From Cladopsammia gracilis (lineage: Eukaryota; Cnidaria; Anthozoa; Scleractinia; Dendrophylliidae), in NCBI GenBank assembly GCA_022457155.1, contig JAJGOT010000054.1, positions 1,667,001-1,731,000 on the forward strand: 64,000 nt of DNA. The letters run 5' to 3'. The position numbers were made by a program, and so were the translations under genes. Position 1 is the stretch's first letter. Each line of letters begins with the position of its first letter. The notes beneath the pieces are model-generated. The model saw only the letters and a program-made list of their open reading frames with translations, searched no databases and had not been told where the DNA came from. Below, piece by piece: positions 32,410-44,484 of the stretch.

Positions 32410-35400
32410 TCAGTCTTCCTTCCAGACCTGTCCTTGCCATTCTCCAGCAGCAATATCAAGTATGCTACTAAAGTTGATGTTGTCCATTTCACTTGAGCGA
32501 CTTTCTCTTATCCACAGCTTGTTTTCGTTCCAGTTTCGATGTTTAGTGAAGAAATATCCTTTCACTTTTTTTTCAGCAAATAACACACGTTTTACTTCTG
32601 CATGCCAAATGTCATCATTATGTCCCTTAACCAAGATCATGTCCTTGATCTCAGGATAAACAGGAACGATGACTGGTGGCAAAGGAATATTTTCCCTAAA
32701 TGGATCAACAACTGCAAAATTTCCATTCACATCTGGAAAAAGCATTATTTCTCTTTTCAAATCTTTAAGCCCAAGACAGGTGCCAGTCTCAAAGGGTTTG
32801 ACATATGGTGTATCACTTAATGGATGATGCAAAATGCCACCTGCAGGATCATTCCACACAAGCTGATAGGTGTCTCCAATAATAACTGGTTGAGGCACTT
32901 CATTCACAACCACAAGGAAAAAATTATTAATGCGAAAATAAATATCAGTATTTTGTTGTTTGGCAAGTACAGTATCACCAGTTCTGTACAGTTTCCCACC
33001 CACTGCAATTCTATGCATAGGCAGAAATGCACTGCGATAAGACTCAGCTACATCACCAATGTCACAGGATTCCAAATCTGAGAAGTATTCTGTAATGGAA
33101 GTAAATTCTGCCCTTAGAAGGAAGTGTGACTGTCCAGATCCAATAAGAACACCTTGATTGACTTTTGTGGCATCAGGGCTGTTTTGACATAATTCAACCA
33201 AGTGTTTTGCTCCCTCAAGAGAAGTTGCTACAACCTGAAAATCAATGAAATAGACCCATTCAGTTTCTTTTTACAATGCACAATAATTTATTAGAAAGAT
33301 AAAGAAGAATACTTCAAAATAATGTTACATGATCTAAATTGAACAATTTATTATGCACCATTTCACAGCATTATCAGTAATTTATTACAGTTGAGCCTGC
33401 AGTCAAACATCCTTTTGTGAAAAAAAAAACAAGCAATAACCCAAATGCTGCTAACTGTAATAATGACCTTTCACAGCCCAGTTTTCTTTTCTGTCTTTAT
33501 TTAAAATAAATTTTATTATTAACAAGGAATGGTTACATTTATCACTTGGATTGTGTAATATTCAGAAATTAATATTTCGAAGCCATTAAAATTCAGGATT
33601 TTCTTTTGTATAAATTAATAGTGTTTTTACCTGTAAATATTTTACAGAATTTGAAATTAGTCAAAGTTAAAAATCACAAAAACTCACAAACTGAAATCAA
33701 AGCAGCTTAATCAAGCTTTGAACAACTGAGCCCCAAGCTGCTCTCCTCACAATGTCTGCACTTGCATGCAGGCAAGTAAAGATTGAATATAAAATAATTA
33801 TTATAATAATTGTGCTCTAGCTAGGGTGTATAACATTGATGCAACACCAAATTCTCATAGCCTACCAAAAAAATGTACATGTACAGGTAAATCAGGTAGC
33901 AAGGATAATAAACATTATGAGCTTTGGACAAGCAGGGATCATTACCTTTTCCCTGTTGACTTTCGGTGACCTTGATGGCCTCACTTCGCTTAAATGTCCA
34001 AGTTGTTGAAACTTAAGGAATTCTCTTTGAGACTCCTTTCTTGCAAATGTTTTCTCCAAGTACTTTCTGTTGCTAGATTGCTGAACATAACGTGAAACAG
34101 CTCTCTCAAATTGTGTGCACCAGTAGTTGTCTGGAGCAGAAAACCTTGCAATGTCCTCAGGAAAGTGAGTGAGGTTGTGCAAATTTATCACACAGGCTTG
34201 GGTACCAAAATGCTCTTCCATTAGAATACAGTATCTCCATGAGAGTCGCTCAAATTGCTGTATCATATCCTCTGTCCAGCCATCTCGACCAGCATTAAAA
34301 ACAAATTCGACCATTCTAGGAATTGGAGCCCAAACTTTGTATTCATCTTCAGTAAGCAGCCCATTGAACACAAACTCAGAGGCAGGAAATGCAAGCTTTT
34401 GATACTCTTCAGCCTTCCAATATCCCATACGTTCCAAATCGATTGGAAGTCTTGAGGATTTATAATCAGTTGTCCATGGCATTTGTTTCAGTTTGGAAGC
34501 AAGTTCTCTCTCGTCCATAACTTCACCAGAGAGCAATTTTGAGAAGTGATTTTTTACTACATTAAGGGGCAACAAATGCATTGCATCAAACACAATATCA
34601 GTCAGGATGTTGAACTGATACAAAGGATCAAGACGATGTAGCAGACTCAGGCCATTGAATCCAGCATCTCTACTTTTGTTCTGGAAGTATGTTTGCCTCT
34701 CCTCTTGTTCAATTTCACTCATAATTGCTAATTCCTCTACAAGCACTCTTTTTTGCCATGGATGGCGAAAATGTTCTCGGAATCCAGGGTAGTAATAATG
34801 GCGCTCCGCATTCAACCAGATCCCTACACAGGGAGTGAAGAAAGAGATAACGATTTGCCAAACTTTTGGTTTCAGGTGAGTCTTTTTCATAAGCTGACGA
34901 GGTTATATATCTATTTTTCACTAAACAAATTGTCCCTTCTGTACCTCTTGAATGTACTTTAATGAAATCAGTTATCCCAAACTTCTCTCACAAAATAATG
35001 TATGGCTACAACCACCCAACACCATTGCCAAGGAAAACAAATCTTTGTTTTGCACAAAATATACCCATACATGTACATGTACATACGTGAAAATCTGAAA
35101 TGGATATAGTATAACTCAATATATATACATGCACTTGCCAAGTGAAAGCATACCTGTAATATGACATCTTCTGCAACCCTTCTTTCCTCCTGCACCTTTG
35201 CTTTTACAAATCTCACACTGGGCAGGATGATCACCTGTCCAAAGAAGTAATAAGAGCCTGATGACTATTTCACCAGAGGGAAAGCAATGCAATGATCCCT
35301 CATAGTTTACCAAGTATCCTGCAAAACACACAAGGTCACATAAGATATTGTATTGGTCAACTTCTTTTTTTTTTTTGATGTGGTTGAATGAAAATTTAAG

Positions 35401-38309
35401 CTAAGTTAAACGCAAGACAGTACTACATGTAGCCTACAGTACCCCATGAGCATGCGGGATGGCCCATGGTTTTTGGAAGGCCCTCAGTTCTCGTCTTACA
35501 GCTATCCTGTAGATGTCAGGCCATTTCGCGATTGTGCTTGTTGCCTTTTTGAGAGCTATAAACTTGAACAGAGTGCATAGTGCAGTACACAAATCATTCA
35601 AAAGTTAAATTGTGACAGCTGATACATTTCTTTTTCCTTGGGTCTCACCTTCAATAAAGCCTTCTTCTAAGTCTTGCACCAGTGGCTCCAAAAATGGATC
35701 AATGCTGATAGGTCGTGCATCTGGAAGGTCATACGATGGAACAAATCCAACAGTATAAATTTCTTCAGTGCAGAGTCTATGTTCTTTGGCTATTGTTGCA
35801 ATGGATACTTCGATGGCTCCTGTACTCCTCTTTTTGTTTCCAAAGGGCTGAAAGCCATCCCAGTGTGCTACAATATACAAGTCAACCATAATAATTTAGC
35901 ACTAAGAAAATTTTGTTTTGAATTCGTTTTGAAAATACAGTATTTTAACAAAGTCAGTGTTCAGTTCCAGATAAGAGGGAACTTAGGGCAAACAAGGAAA
36001 ACAGACAAGGTTGGCTACCTAACCCAACAAATATTTTTGTATTACTGGAAAACTTCTCATGATTTGTGAGGCCCGGTGCGCCATATCTATTGACCATTTG
36101 CAATTCCTCAATGGCATTTTGCCTTTACAACTTAACTGGATCCATCCCTGATCATGATCTAGTGTTTTTGCATGCTGTTATTAAAAATACAAATTATGCA
36201 AATTACACTGCTGTGTACAAACTAATTTTTCCATGTACATATAGTTATGGTAAACCTATGCAAGTGTTGTAAGAACTTAAAATATGGATAATGGTAATAA
36301 AGGATAATAAGTAGCAAATATAATGTGCAGTTAAGCTCAGATAAAACTACATACTGCCTTCATAATACACTGTACACACAAACAAAGTACATCAATAAAT
36401 TTCCTACCTATTAAAGCAAGATTCCTGGGATCACCTCTTGCATACTTTGGCTCATGTAAGAACTTTGTGTAACATTGCGGGCAAGAGACCTCCTTCAAAC
36501 CCTCAGCAGTTAGTGACTCAGGCAAAATTTCAATCGTCTCCCCACTAATTATATTCTTGCAGTTCTCCATTTTGCACCTTGTTGGCAAACACCAGACAGC
36601 ATTTGGGTCCCAAAACCACGAAAGCTCACAGAAACGATCACCATCCCAAACTTCTCGTTTTACATGCCATCCTCTTTCTCTTCCTAGCCAGTGTTCCTTT
36701 TCCCGCCAGTGACCAGTCATTTTGTGGCACATTTGTGGACTCGATACCCATTGTTTAACTTTTCCCTTAAGTCCTAAATAATAATATTTTAGTTTTCCTG
36801 GTTGACCACAGTGACGGCAAGTGTCAGTTTTGTTCTCCATGATATCCCAGTGTTGTTTGTGCGAATCATCTAAGCAGATGAAATATTCCCTTGCATCCTG
36901 ATACCCCAACTTCACAAGATACTGCCTTGCACTTTCCCAGTCACGTGGCCAAAGTGCTTTGATTGTTTGATCTTCATCCGCTAATCCTCTACCTCTGCAA
37001 AACATATGGCGAGCAAACACAAGCAAATCTTGAAATGTGTTTAACGATGCCCCTGTCTCTTGTATGATATCAAGTGACTCAAAGATGCATTTTACAATTG
37101 GTTCGGCCATATCATCAAGTGCGGTTTCCTCTTCTGCGTGTGCTGGGCCAGATGGTTCTTTTTCATAGAAATTACCAGGAGCATTTGAATCATTTTCAGG
37201 ACTGGAGACTTCGACTTCAAATGTGCCATGTTCATCTTCAATGGGACCATAAGTACAAAGACGAGCTTCAATAAAATAGGCACACCAAAAATATGAGCTA
37301 CAGTTGATTAGAGGGAAGGGTTAATCAAATTCTAGTTCTAAAACGGGACTTAAGTTAGTAGTGGCAGTGAGCTAAATGGAGAATTTAAGGAGCCCATTCA
37401 AATAAGTCTACAAATGTAGGCCAGGTGAAAACCTAGGGTCAACCTATTCATAAGAGTTTAGCATCCAACCCAGGTCAGTCTGTCTTTCCATATAACCACA
37501 TACATGTTATAACCCTACACATATTAAACCTCCTGTAGGAGGTTGACCCTACTCAAAGGTTTGAATATTTCCACCTCCATTTATTTAATTAGAGTGTGAT
37601 GAGTTGCAAGCCCAGGCCAGACTGGAATTTTAGAACAAATTATTTTAACAACAAGTCCATTTTTCAGTGGTACCAACATGAACTTTTCATCCAGTATATA
37701 ATATACTGGATGAAAAGTTCATGTTGGTACAATTTGTCGGCAAAGGCTGATCTGGGTTAGCTCGAAGTTGAACATGCCCACCTCACAAAAGGAAATTTGT
37801 TTAATAATGGTGACTTCACCTGGCTTCTTTTCTTCTTTAGGCTGCACTACTACTACATATTAATAAATTTACTACTTTTAATTTTAAATCTCAGCCACAA
37901 TCAACACTTTGATTTTATTTTGACATGTCGGCATTGCCATAGTTTTTGCTCGAAACAAGCCAAGAATGGTTTTGTGCATGTGAATAACCGTTCGTTTACT
38001 TCTCTTGCGTATCTCATTGGTAGCTACACAGTGGACATGTCAAAATCAAATCAAAGTGTTCACGGTTTTTGCAGCCTGACAGTATTACTTACCTTCGATT
38101 GGATCTCTGTCAGTATTTGCTTCAAGTTCGTTTTCCGCCAGCTGCTCTTCGGTTCTTTCTGTGTCGTAAAATGCACTCGATTTGAGATGTGATATTTGCG
38201 TGCGATAATTTACAGCTTTTCCATTGCAAACTCCACAGAAACAATGAACATGGACGGCTTGACGAGCCGGACAGTGACACAGAGAAGACGGTGTATTACA
38301 GCCCGCCAT
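32410..38309 (-). CDS. EnSpm/CACTA transposase, six exons, 1053 residues
   Basis: Exons, in transcription order: 38309-38093, 37265-36408, 35867-35649, 35318-35154, 34823-33946, 33234-32410. Every intron has GT and AG ends, phases are 1,1,1,1,0, and the sum is 1054 codons with a TGA at the end. The N-terminus is Cys/His-rich (residues 4-35), and a second zinc-like cluster (CRHCGQPGK) lies in exon 2. Exon 3 has HWDGFQPF (Asp362) and exon 4 has LLLWTGDHPAQC (Asp461), the two Asp blocks I match to the CACTA DDE fold, plus CX2C...CX2C. Exon 5 has DIVFDAMHLLPLN and FERAVSRYVQQSSNRKYLE (residues 726-744), typical of Transposase_21/DUF4218 proteins. The product should bind and cut the element ends. 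The third acidic residue cannot be fixed by eye. Confidence 0.88.
37673..37732. repeat. Near-perfect 60-bp palindrome in transposase intron 1
   Basis: Arms of about 29 bases reading ACCAACATGAACTTTTCATC and its exact complement meet with almost no loop at AGTATATAATATACT. It may be a tiny insertion or a cruciform site. It does not disturb splice sites. Confidence 0.8.
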
Positions 38310-38495
38310 ATTTATCTTCGTGTGAATGAAACTAGTCCCAGCTTCCTGATATATTAGAGTACACGCGTACGCCTGGGTTAGATTATTGAAGAACGAATGA
38401 AAAGCAAGACTACTAAAGGCGGGAAAATATAGCCAGAGTGCTCGTCAACTAATCAATACTCCACCTTCACATCACGAGCATCATTCGAAGACAAA
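38310..38495. promoter_or_regulatory. Bidirectional promoter region of the EnSpm genes
   Basis: Only 186 bp separate the start codons of the divergent transposase and SAM-protein genes, so promoters and both leader sequences must lie here or overlap the coding ends. It contains GGCGGGAAAA (38418-38427), which fits the E2F consensus, and is less AT-rich than its surroundings. No clear TATA box is placed for either gene. The E2F assignment is inferred from sequence alone. Confidence 0.6.
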
Positions 38496-41400
38496 ATGGC
38501 GAGTGATAAGGGTAGGCTTTTCAGGCAGAATTTGCCCAAACCTGACGAAACGGACATAGTTGAACCGAGTCAAGATACAGAATCCGTGAGCTCCGGCTCC
38601 GATGACTCAATGTCAGTATTAACTCAACCGAAAAGGAAGTTACCTGCAGAGCTGAAGCGGGAAAATGCAGTCCGTGTCATTCGAGACATGTCGAACTGCG
38701 AAGGCGGGAAAGGAAAGGATACATCAGGTAAATGGCAACTAGTGATATCGATGTACTCGTTCAGTTTTCCATCTTTATTTTAATATAATTTACCAGTACT
38801 CACTCTTGGTAATTCATATTTTATCATTTCTTTTGACAGAGTGGTCTGTTAAAGAAGTGAAACAGTGGGTGGTTGACACATTTCAAAGCGAAGCCATTGC
38901 ACGGAACTTCGAGGACGAAGAAATCGACGGAAGAATTCTTTTATCTTCAACCGTAAGGAGCAACGAAGCAATGGAAAAGTTGGGTCTCAATACACTTGGA
39001 AAGAAGGGGAAATTTTTGACAAAAACGGAGGAACTTGCAGGTACACAGAATGTTGCCACTGGACAGTTTTTAAACTTACACTCTTAAGTTTGAATTCTTA
39101 AAATAAATAACAAATTCAGAACTTTCTCTTATTTCAAATAAAGGTGTTTTCTTATTTTTAGAAGGCTGTTCTTGATTGAAGAGTTTGCCAAAAATAGGTT
39201 TCTCACTTCAAGGTTTTGAATTTAAGAAAGGTGGTTTTCTCAAATAAAGCAGTTTGACGTCTTTGAACTGCTACTGAAATTAAGAAATGTTTATTCCCAA
39301 ATTAAGAATTCTATTCTGAAATTGAGAATTCTATTGTAACAAACTAGTTTCTTAAATTAAGTATTTTTCCTAAAATGAGAATTTTGTATGAAAATGAGAA
39401 ATTCAATTTAAGAAAAGAAAGTTCTGAATTTGTTATTTATTTTAAGAATTCTAAATTAAGAACGGCTTCATAATTATGGCTTTTTCTTACAAAAGATGCA
39501 AATGACTAGAATCATACAAAGTAGTTACTTTTTAATATATATGTCCTTAATTAGCCTCCTTATATTTCAGGAGTGTGCACCAAAACTGAGAAGGTTAAAA
39601 GTGAAGGCTTATTATCACCCACTGATTTCTCTTCATTGGATCGTTTATTAACTAATGCAGAGAAAAATCAACTTACCAGTATGGATCGCTCTATCTATAA
39701 TACAAAGTAAGTCTGTAGGTTTCATTATCTGTATTGCGACAATTGTCACTATAAAACGACGATTTAGAAATTATCATGGTCAGATAGAAAATATCAAATG
39801 CCTTAAATGTTACCGAAAATGTCTGACAAAAAAATGACAATTTTGTTTAAAAAAATAAAAGATTTGTTTTAATAACGCATGACAAAATCAAAGTCTGCAG
39901 GTACCCATAGAGAGGCTCTGTATTTGACTGTTGACAGTAAGTTGTAATAATAGCTTCGTTGAGATGTGGAAATTGATCAGAAAACTGAAGTGAACAATAT
40001 GCAATGATTATTTTGTAAAGCAAATATGGAGAGAATTACATTTCAGTAATTTAATCCATACGTTTTGTATCACAGGAAGAAGAAAATTACAAAGTACATT
40101 AAAAAGGTATGGCCACTAGATTCTCCAGCTCCTAGATTCAGAAGCAATCCTGAAGGTGCAAAACAATTGATGAAGGCAGTGGAAACACTTTCAAATGATG
40201 CGGACTTCACTTTTCCCAAAGCAGGATTAGGCAGTAATGCCATCACACAATTAATAAGAAAGCACATGGATGAAAGGAGAAGAAATGAAACAGAATTGAG
40301 ACCCCTACTGTCGCCATCTTCTCTGAGCGAAAGTGATACCTGTAGCACTAGTGGGGAAAACAGCCCTGGGAGTGAAGAAAGATGCAATAAGGGAACAGAA
40401 TTGGATGACTACTTTAACAGTGGTAAGGCATACTGATCATTCTGATTTAAACTACAGATGTAATATATAGTTTTATCAAAACAAACAACTCATTTTCTAA
40501 GTTCAAATGGTGTCAAGCTCAAATTTATTTAACATGTGGTGACAATATCATTATGAAGTGTAACATTTTTATTTCTTTAAGTTCACAAAAAGTATGTAAT
40601 AGGTTATCCAATCAGAAGCCGAATATAGCTATCCTCAACTTCTGATTGGATGGTATGCGCGCGCAAAATAGTGTGCATCAATTTCAAAGTAGTCACACTT
40701 TTGGGCTCCTTGATGTAAAAATATTATCTAAAATTAACAACTGTGGGTCATTCCACAGTATTATGATACCTGGATATCAGTTTTTTAAATGTGGCTAAAT
40801 GAGTCTCAGTTACCCTAAAAAATGTACTAGAGAGTTTGAGGTTTTTTATGCATATGTTTTCAATTGACATGTCGGCATAGCTGCATAAATTATAATTTAT
40901 TATAACATTTCACGAAATGGCCGTTGCAGAGACTACAAATGTCTTGCTTGTTTAAAAAAGAGTGAAAAGCTGAAACTCGTTGTAAGTCAAACAAACATAA
41001 TTTAATGCTGGCCCTTTTTTTAAAACATTAGATTCAAATCTGTTTTCTCCTTAGAACTACTCAGTATTTGCCTTCCATCAGCAAAATGTAGTCTCCGCAA
41101 CAGTTTTACACCTTGAAGTTTAGTTTGCGAGTGACAATTTAAGATACTTTGACACAAGTTTGATAAGTTACAATTTACACTTAGAGGTAAGTTGTACTCC
41201 ATAAATGTGTCCTAAATTTTTCCTTATAAGGGCAAAAAGTAAGAAAGTTTTTCTGTTGCGGAGTCTACAATTCTGTTGTAGAGACTACAACTGCTGAGAG
41301 ATAAATCTAAAAATGTTCTGTAATTTGAGGCAAAATGGTAAAATGTAAGAGCATTGTTTTGGAATCTTGTCTTTTCTATGTATGAACAAGATCAACAGCA

Positions 41401-42857
41401 GAATCCACCATTTTTGTGGCTTTATTTCACCTCTTTGCATTCTCTACCATTCTCTACTCAGCCAATATTAAGGGAACTGGCACTAGTAAACTTTTGAGCA
41501 TAATTATTATACACTTAATCATATTTCCAGAGGATTGCAAGTGATTTCATTTCGCATGTGAAGTCATTAAGGTATGAGGCTTTGCTTACTAAAGAGAACT
41601 ATATCTAGCAGTACAAAAGAAGCAGAAAGTTCAGAGAAAATTAAAAATAGGTACGCAATGGCTACATGTGTGGGTTAATTGCAAAGGGGGAAATTGGTTA
41701 AATGGGAGTTGTGTTGATGTAATGCAGCTGGATTTTTCATTAAACGCCTAACAAAAAGACAAGCTGGTTTGAAAGAAAGAAAATTTTGTTCATAGAAAGT
41801 AGAATTTGTGCATACCAGAGGAAAGTGTAGGTTTTTATTTGAACAAAGTAAATCTTTGCTTGAACCAGATTTTAAGCCCCAATAAGCCCTCAGAATCCTA
41901 TTTCTCCTTGTAGTGTAATATCAGTGTTGCTCCACTTCAATATCTGCCCGTTTTTTCTTTGCTGCTGCTGTTGTTGTTGCATTTTTAGTCAAAGTACTTG
42001 ATGTAGTCTCTGCAACAGTACCATCACTTATTAATTTATTATTTATCATGTGAATATAAACAAAATAAATTAAATGCTTTGGCATTTGTATAAACTAGAT
42101 AAGATGCCCTTATGGTTACAGCAGACAAACATTTTATATTTATCCCAGATTCAGAGAACATTTCATTTCAGTGTGGGGGATCAAAAACACAGAATTTTCT
42201 GTGTAGTCTCCGCAACAGCCGTACAAGTTAATGTGGTGTCCAACTCATCTGATTCAGGGTGAAATACACTGCTGTAGTGCAAAGCTTAAATGGACATCTA
42301 TCATACAAAAGCAGTATGAATTTGCTTTATAGTCAACATTGCTAGATATTTCAAAACAAAAGTCTCTGAATGTAGTTTCCGCAACAGACGGAATACTGTG
42401 GAATGAACCCAGTATGTTCTTGTAGTCAAATTTAGAAGCTCCATTGATAGCTTCATGACTCTATAGACACATTTGTTTTGAGGACTATTATATTGTATAA
42501 GTGGTGATGTTTTGGTTTATACACTGATTGGGGATACACCAGAGCAATATTCATGGTTTTAACAACATGCCTTTTTTTCATGCTTCAGAACTCACCTTAT
42601 CATCAGCAGAAGCTGTAATTTTGATTTGGCTGGGAAAGGTCACCATCACAGATGTTCGCCTAAGTCAGGACCTTAAACCAATTGCCAAAACTCTAAATCT
42701 TAAGCTTCTAAGGAACAAAGACAAAACCACGCATGTACGTGCCATTGCAAGTACCCTGCTAAAACGTGGGTATGTCACAGTTGAAGTTCCTCTTGGAAAT
42801 ATCACCAGAGATGATATTACAGTTAAAAAAAGGATGCAGCTATTTGGCAGTGATTGA
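38496..42857 (+). CDS. SAM-domain protein of the EnSpm element, five exons, 394 residues
   Basis: Exons 38496-38727, 38840-39040, 39571-39706, 40076-40422 and 42589-42857 join with GT-AG introns in consistent phases (1,1,2,1) and end in TGA. The N-terminal part (residues 1-77) is acidic and Ser-rich, then basic. Exon 2 encodes WSVKEVKQWVVDTF, FEDEEIDGRILL and LGLNTLGKKGKFL, a sterile alpha motif domain (about 78-144), which usually mediates self-association or RNA/DNA contacts. Exon 4 opens with a Lys-rich KKKITKYIKKVW and ends Ser/Glu-rich. Exon 5 (about 306-394) is a compact C-terminal segment without a family I know. Its place inside the terminal repeats and the shared promoter suggest a transposition helper, comparable in position to plant TnpA; that role is inference. 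A captured host gene is the alternative. Confidence 0.82.
39092..39460. mobile_element. Foldback/MITE-like element in intron 2 of the SAM gene
   Basis: Arms of about 40 bases (TTAAAATAAATAACAAATTC at the left and its complement at 39428-39450) enclose a body rich in TTAAGAAA and TTCTTAAAT. No target duplication is clear. It lies wholly inside the intron. Confidence 0.65.
40740..42412. mobile_element. Nested non-autonomous element in intron 4 of the SAM gene
   Basis: Inverted ends GGGTCATTCCACAGTATT (left, 40745) and its near complement (right, about 42390-42410, one extra base) bound about 1.67 kb without coding capacity. Inside, a 17-base motif TGTAGTCTCYGCAACAG occurs about seven times in both orientations, near 40923, 41084, 41254, 41275, 42002, 42201 and 42367. 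A repeated motif enclosed by inverted ends suggests binding sites for a transposase supplied elsewhere. I could not find a target duplication. Confidence 0.55.
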
Positions 42858-43034
42858 AAGGAGGGACAAATCTCCACACAAGTGTGATAATCCTGCCCAA
42901 TGTTTCATCACAGGGAGCCCAGACAAACTGAATTTTTATAGTGAATGTATGGGATTTACTGAATGGTTCGTAGAACTGTGAATAGTCCCGAAAACTATGA
43001 ACAATACCTGCAAAGAGAGGTGGCTACATTGTAT

Positions 43035-43425
43035 GTTTTACAAGGACATATGCAGTGCTTATTGATGTCAAAAGTTATGGCTATGCTGATTGTTTTACAA
43101 GGACATATGCAGTGCTTATTGATGTTAAAAGTTCTATTGCTATGGTGACTGTTTTACAAGGACATATGCAGTGCTTATTGATGTTAAAAGTTCTATGGCT
43201 ATGGTGACTGTTTTACAAGCCTTTGGACATATGCTAAAACTACGTAGTACAGTGTTTATTGATGTTAAAAGTTCTATGGCTATGGTGATCGTTTTACAAG
43301 GCTGAAGCTTTATATTGTATGCCAAAACTAGTACTGTTTGTTGATGTTAAAAGTTATGAGGCGATGGTGATTGTTTTACAAGGACATATGCCAAAACTGC
43401 TTGTTGATGTTAAATAATACATGTG
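43035..43425. repeat. Right subterminal tandem array, six units of 57-82 bp
   Basis: Units begin GTTTTACAAGGACATATGC (or close) at 43035, 43092, 43151, 43210, 43291 and 43373 and share TTGATGTTAAAAGTT. The last three units are longer or diverged. The array lies just after the SAM gene and is unrelated in sequence to the left array. Confidence 0.8.
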
Positions 43426-43427
43426 GC

Positions 43428-43545
43428 TAGTGAATATGAACTTTTCATTGGGAAATACATTGTAAATACATGTATAATATTTATACAATCATGTATCTAC
43501 AATGTATTTCCCAATGACAAGTTCATATTCACTAGCTACATGTAC
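43428..43545. repeat. Inverted repeat with about 39-bp arms
   Basis: GCTAGTGAATATGAACTTTT and a complement at 43500-43545 face each other across an AT-rich loop of about 40 bases. The arms share TTGGGAAATACATTGTA. It resembles a small foldback element. Confidence 0.75.
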
Positions 43546-43719
43546 TTTTCTAAAGGGAAACTAAAAAGAGAATTAATTTTGTAGTCTTGCTGTGGTCAGA
43601 CAAATTTTGTAAGAAATAACTGGTAATGTTTTTTCTACTTGTGCCTTAAAGTAAGAGATTATGTGAAAGAAGGCATTGGCCAATAAAATGTTTAAGTTTC
43701 TTGAGAAGAGTATGTTTGG

Positions 43720-44230
43720 TGGACTTTATATTTTTTTTAAGTTGTTGGTTATCACACAAACTAATGCTGGATTTTTCATCACCGAGACTGGATAAGTTCA
43801 ATATCCATTATTGGTTAATGAAAATCCAACAATTCATATCTAGCTTTGGATTACCAAATAAGCAAGTCTGGTTAAGTGGCAATCCAAATCTGTTTATACA
43901 AATAAAAAAACATTGTAATGGTTCAATTCCAAGTCTGTGTATCAAGTGATCCAATTCTGGAATCTTTGAATACAAACATGTAGTTTAAGTTAATCCATGT
44001 TTGGATTTCTTTAAATCCAAATTCCCGACATAATATTTACTACTTGGATAATCCCATTTCCAATTACGGTTTTCTGTTATTTTTCACTTTTGGTTAATAC
44101 AAAATCCAAACTGAAACCAGAATTGGAAAAATTGCATTTTTACCAGATTTGGATTTTTAAGAAAATCCAAGTAAAAAACAAGTAAAATCCAATTAAAAAC
44201 GTACTTGGAAATTTGGGATTTTTTCCAGTG
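43720..44230. repeat. Right subterminal region and terminal inverted repeat of EnSpm
   Basis: The stretch is packed with AATCCAA, TTGGATT and close variants in both orientations. The last 28 bases (44203-44230) are the right terminal inverted repeat ending CCAGTG, followed by the CAC duplication. The same words occur near the left end, so they are candidate binding sites for the element's own proteins. Confidence 0.8.
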
Positions 44231-44233
44231 CAC

Positions 44234-44484
44234 ATGTAAGCTTAATTTCAAGCAGGTATTTAATTATTCATTTTGAGCTCTCGACATTCAACTTGATCGC
44301 ATAACCTCTTTACACTAGAACCAAAGTAAACTTAGAAATATTTCAATGCAAGCTTCACTTTTTACCTCAAGTTCACTTTAGGATGGAGCACTGATTTCCC
44401 CTTTTTTCAAGAAAAATGATTGATTAAGTATGTGTTGTAATTTTATATTGTAAATTTAACATTGTTTTAAAAAAATTTGTTAAT
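44234..44484. other. Spacer between EnSpm and ISL2EU elements
   Basis: About 250 bp of AT-rich DNA with no gene. AT at 44483-44484 is the left target duplication of the ISL2EU element. Confidence 0.6.

Larger units (their letters stand above)
31171..44230 (-). mobile_element. EnSpm/CACTA DNA transposon, 13,060 bp, apparently intact
   Basis: The element starts CACTGGAAAAAATCCCAAAT and ends with the reverse complement. The first 28 bases of both ends are identical in inverted orientation. The 3-bp duplication CAC flanks it (31168-31170 and 44231-44233). CACTG ends with 3-bp duplications are diagnostic of EnSpm/CACTA. Inside lie two divergent multi-exon genes: a DUF4218/Transposase_21-type transposase (minus) and a SAM-domain protein (plus). 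Tandem repeats and AATCCAA/TTGGATT-rich stretches occupy the subterminal regions on both sides, where CACTA transposition proteins are known to bind. All exon phases agree and no stop interrupts either gene. Strand is given by the transposase. Confidence 0.93.

Noticed and set aside
37673..37732. Intrinsic transcription terminator
   Set aside because: Perfect hairpin without a bacterial context; the window is eukaryotic and the hairpin sits in an intron.
43035..43425. CRISPR-like array or short repeat-bearing ORFs
   Set aside because: The units are contiguous tandem repeats of variable length without distinct spacers, in a eukaryotic transposon end.
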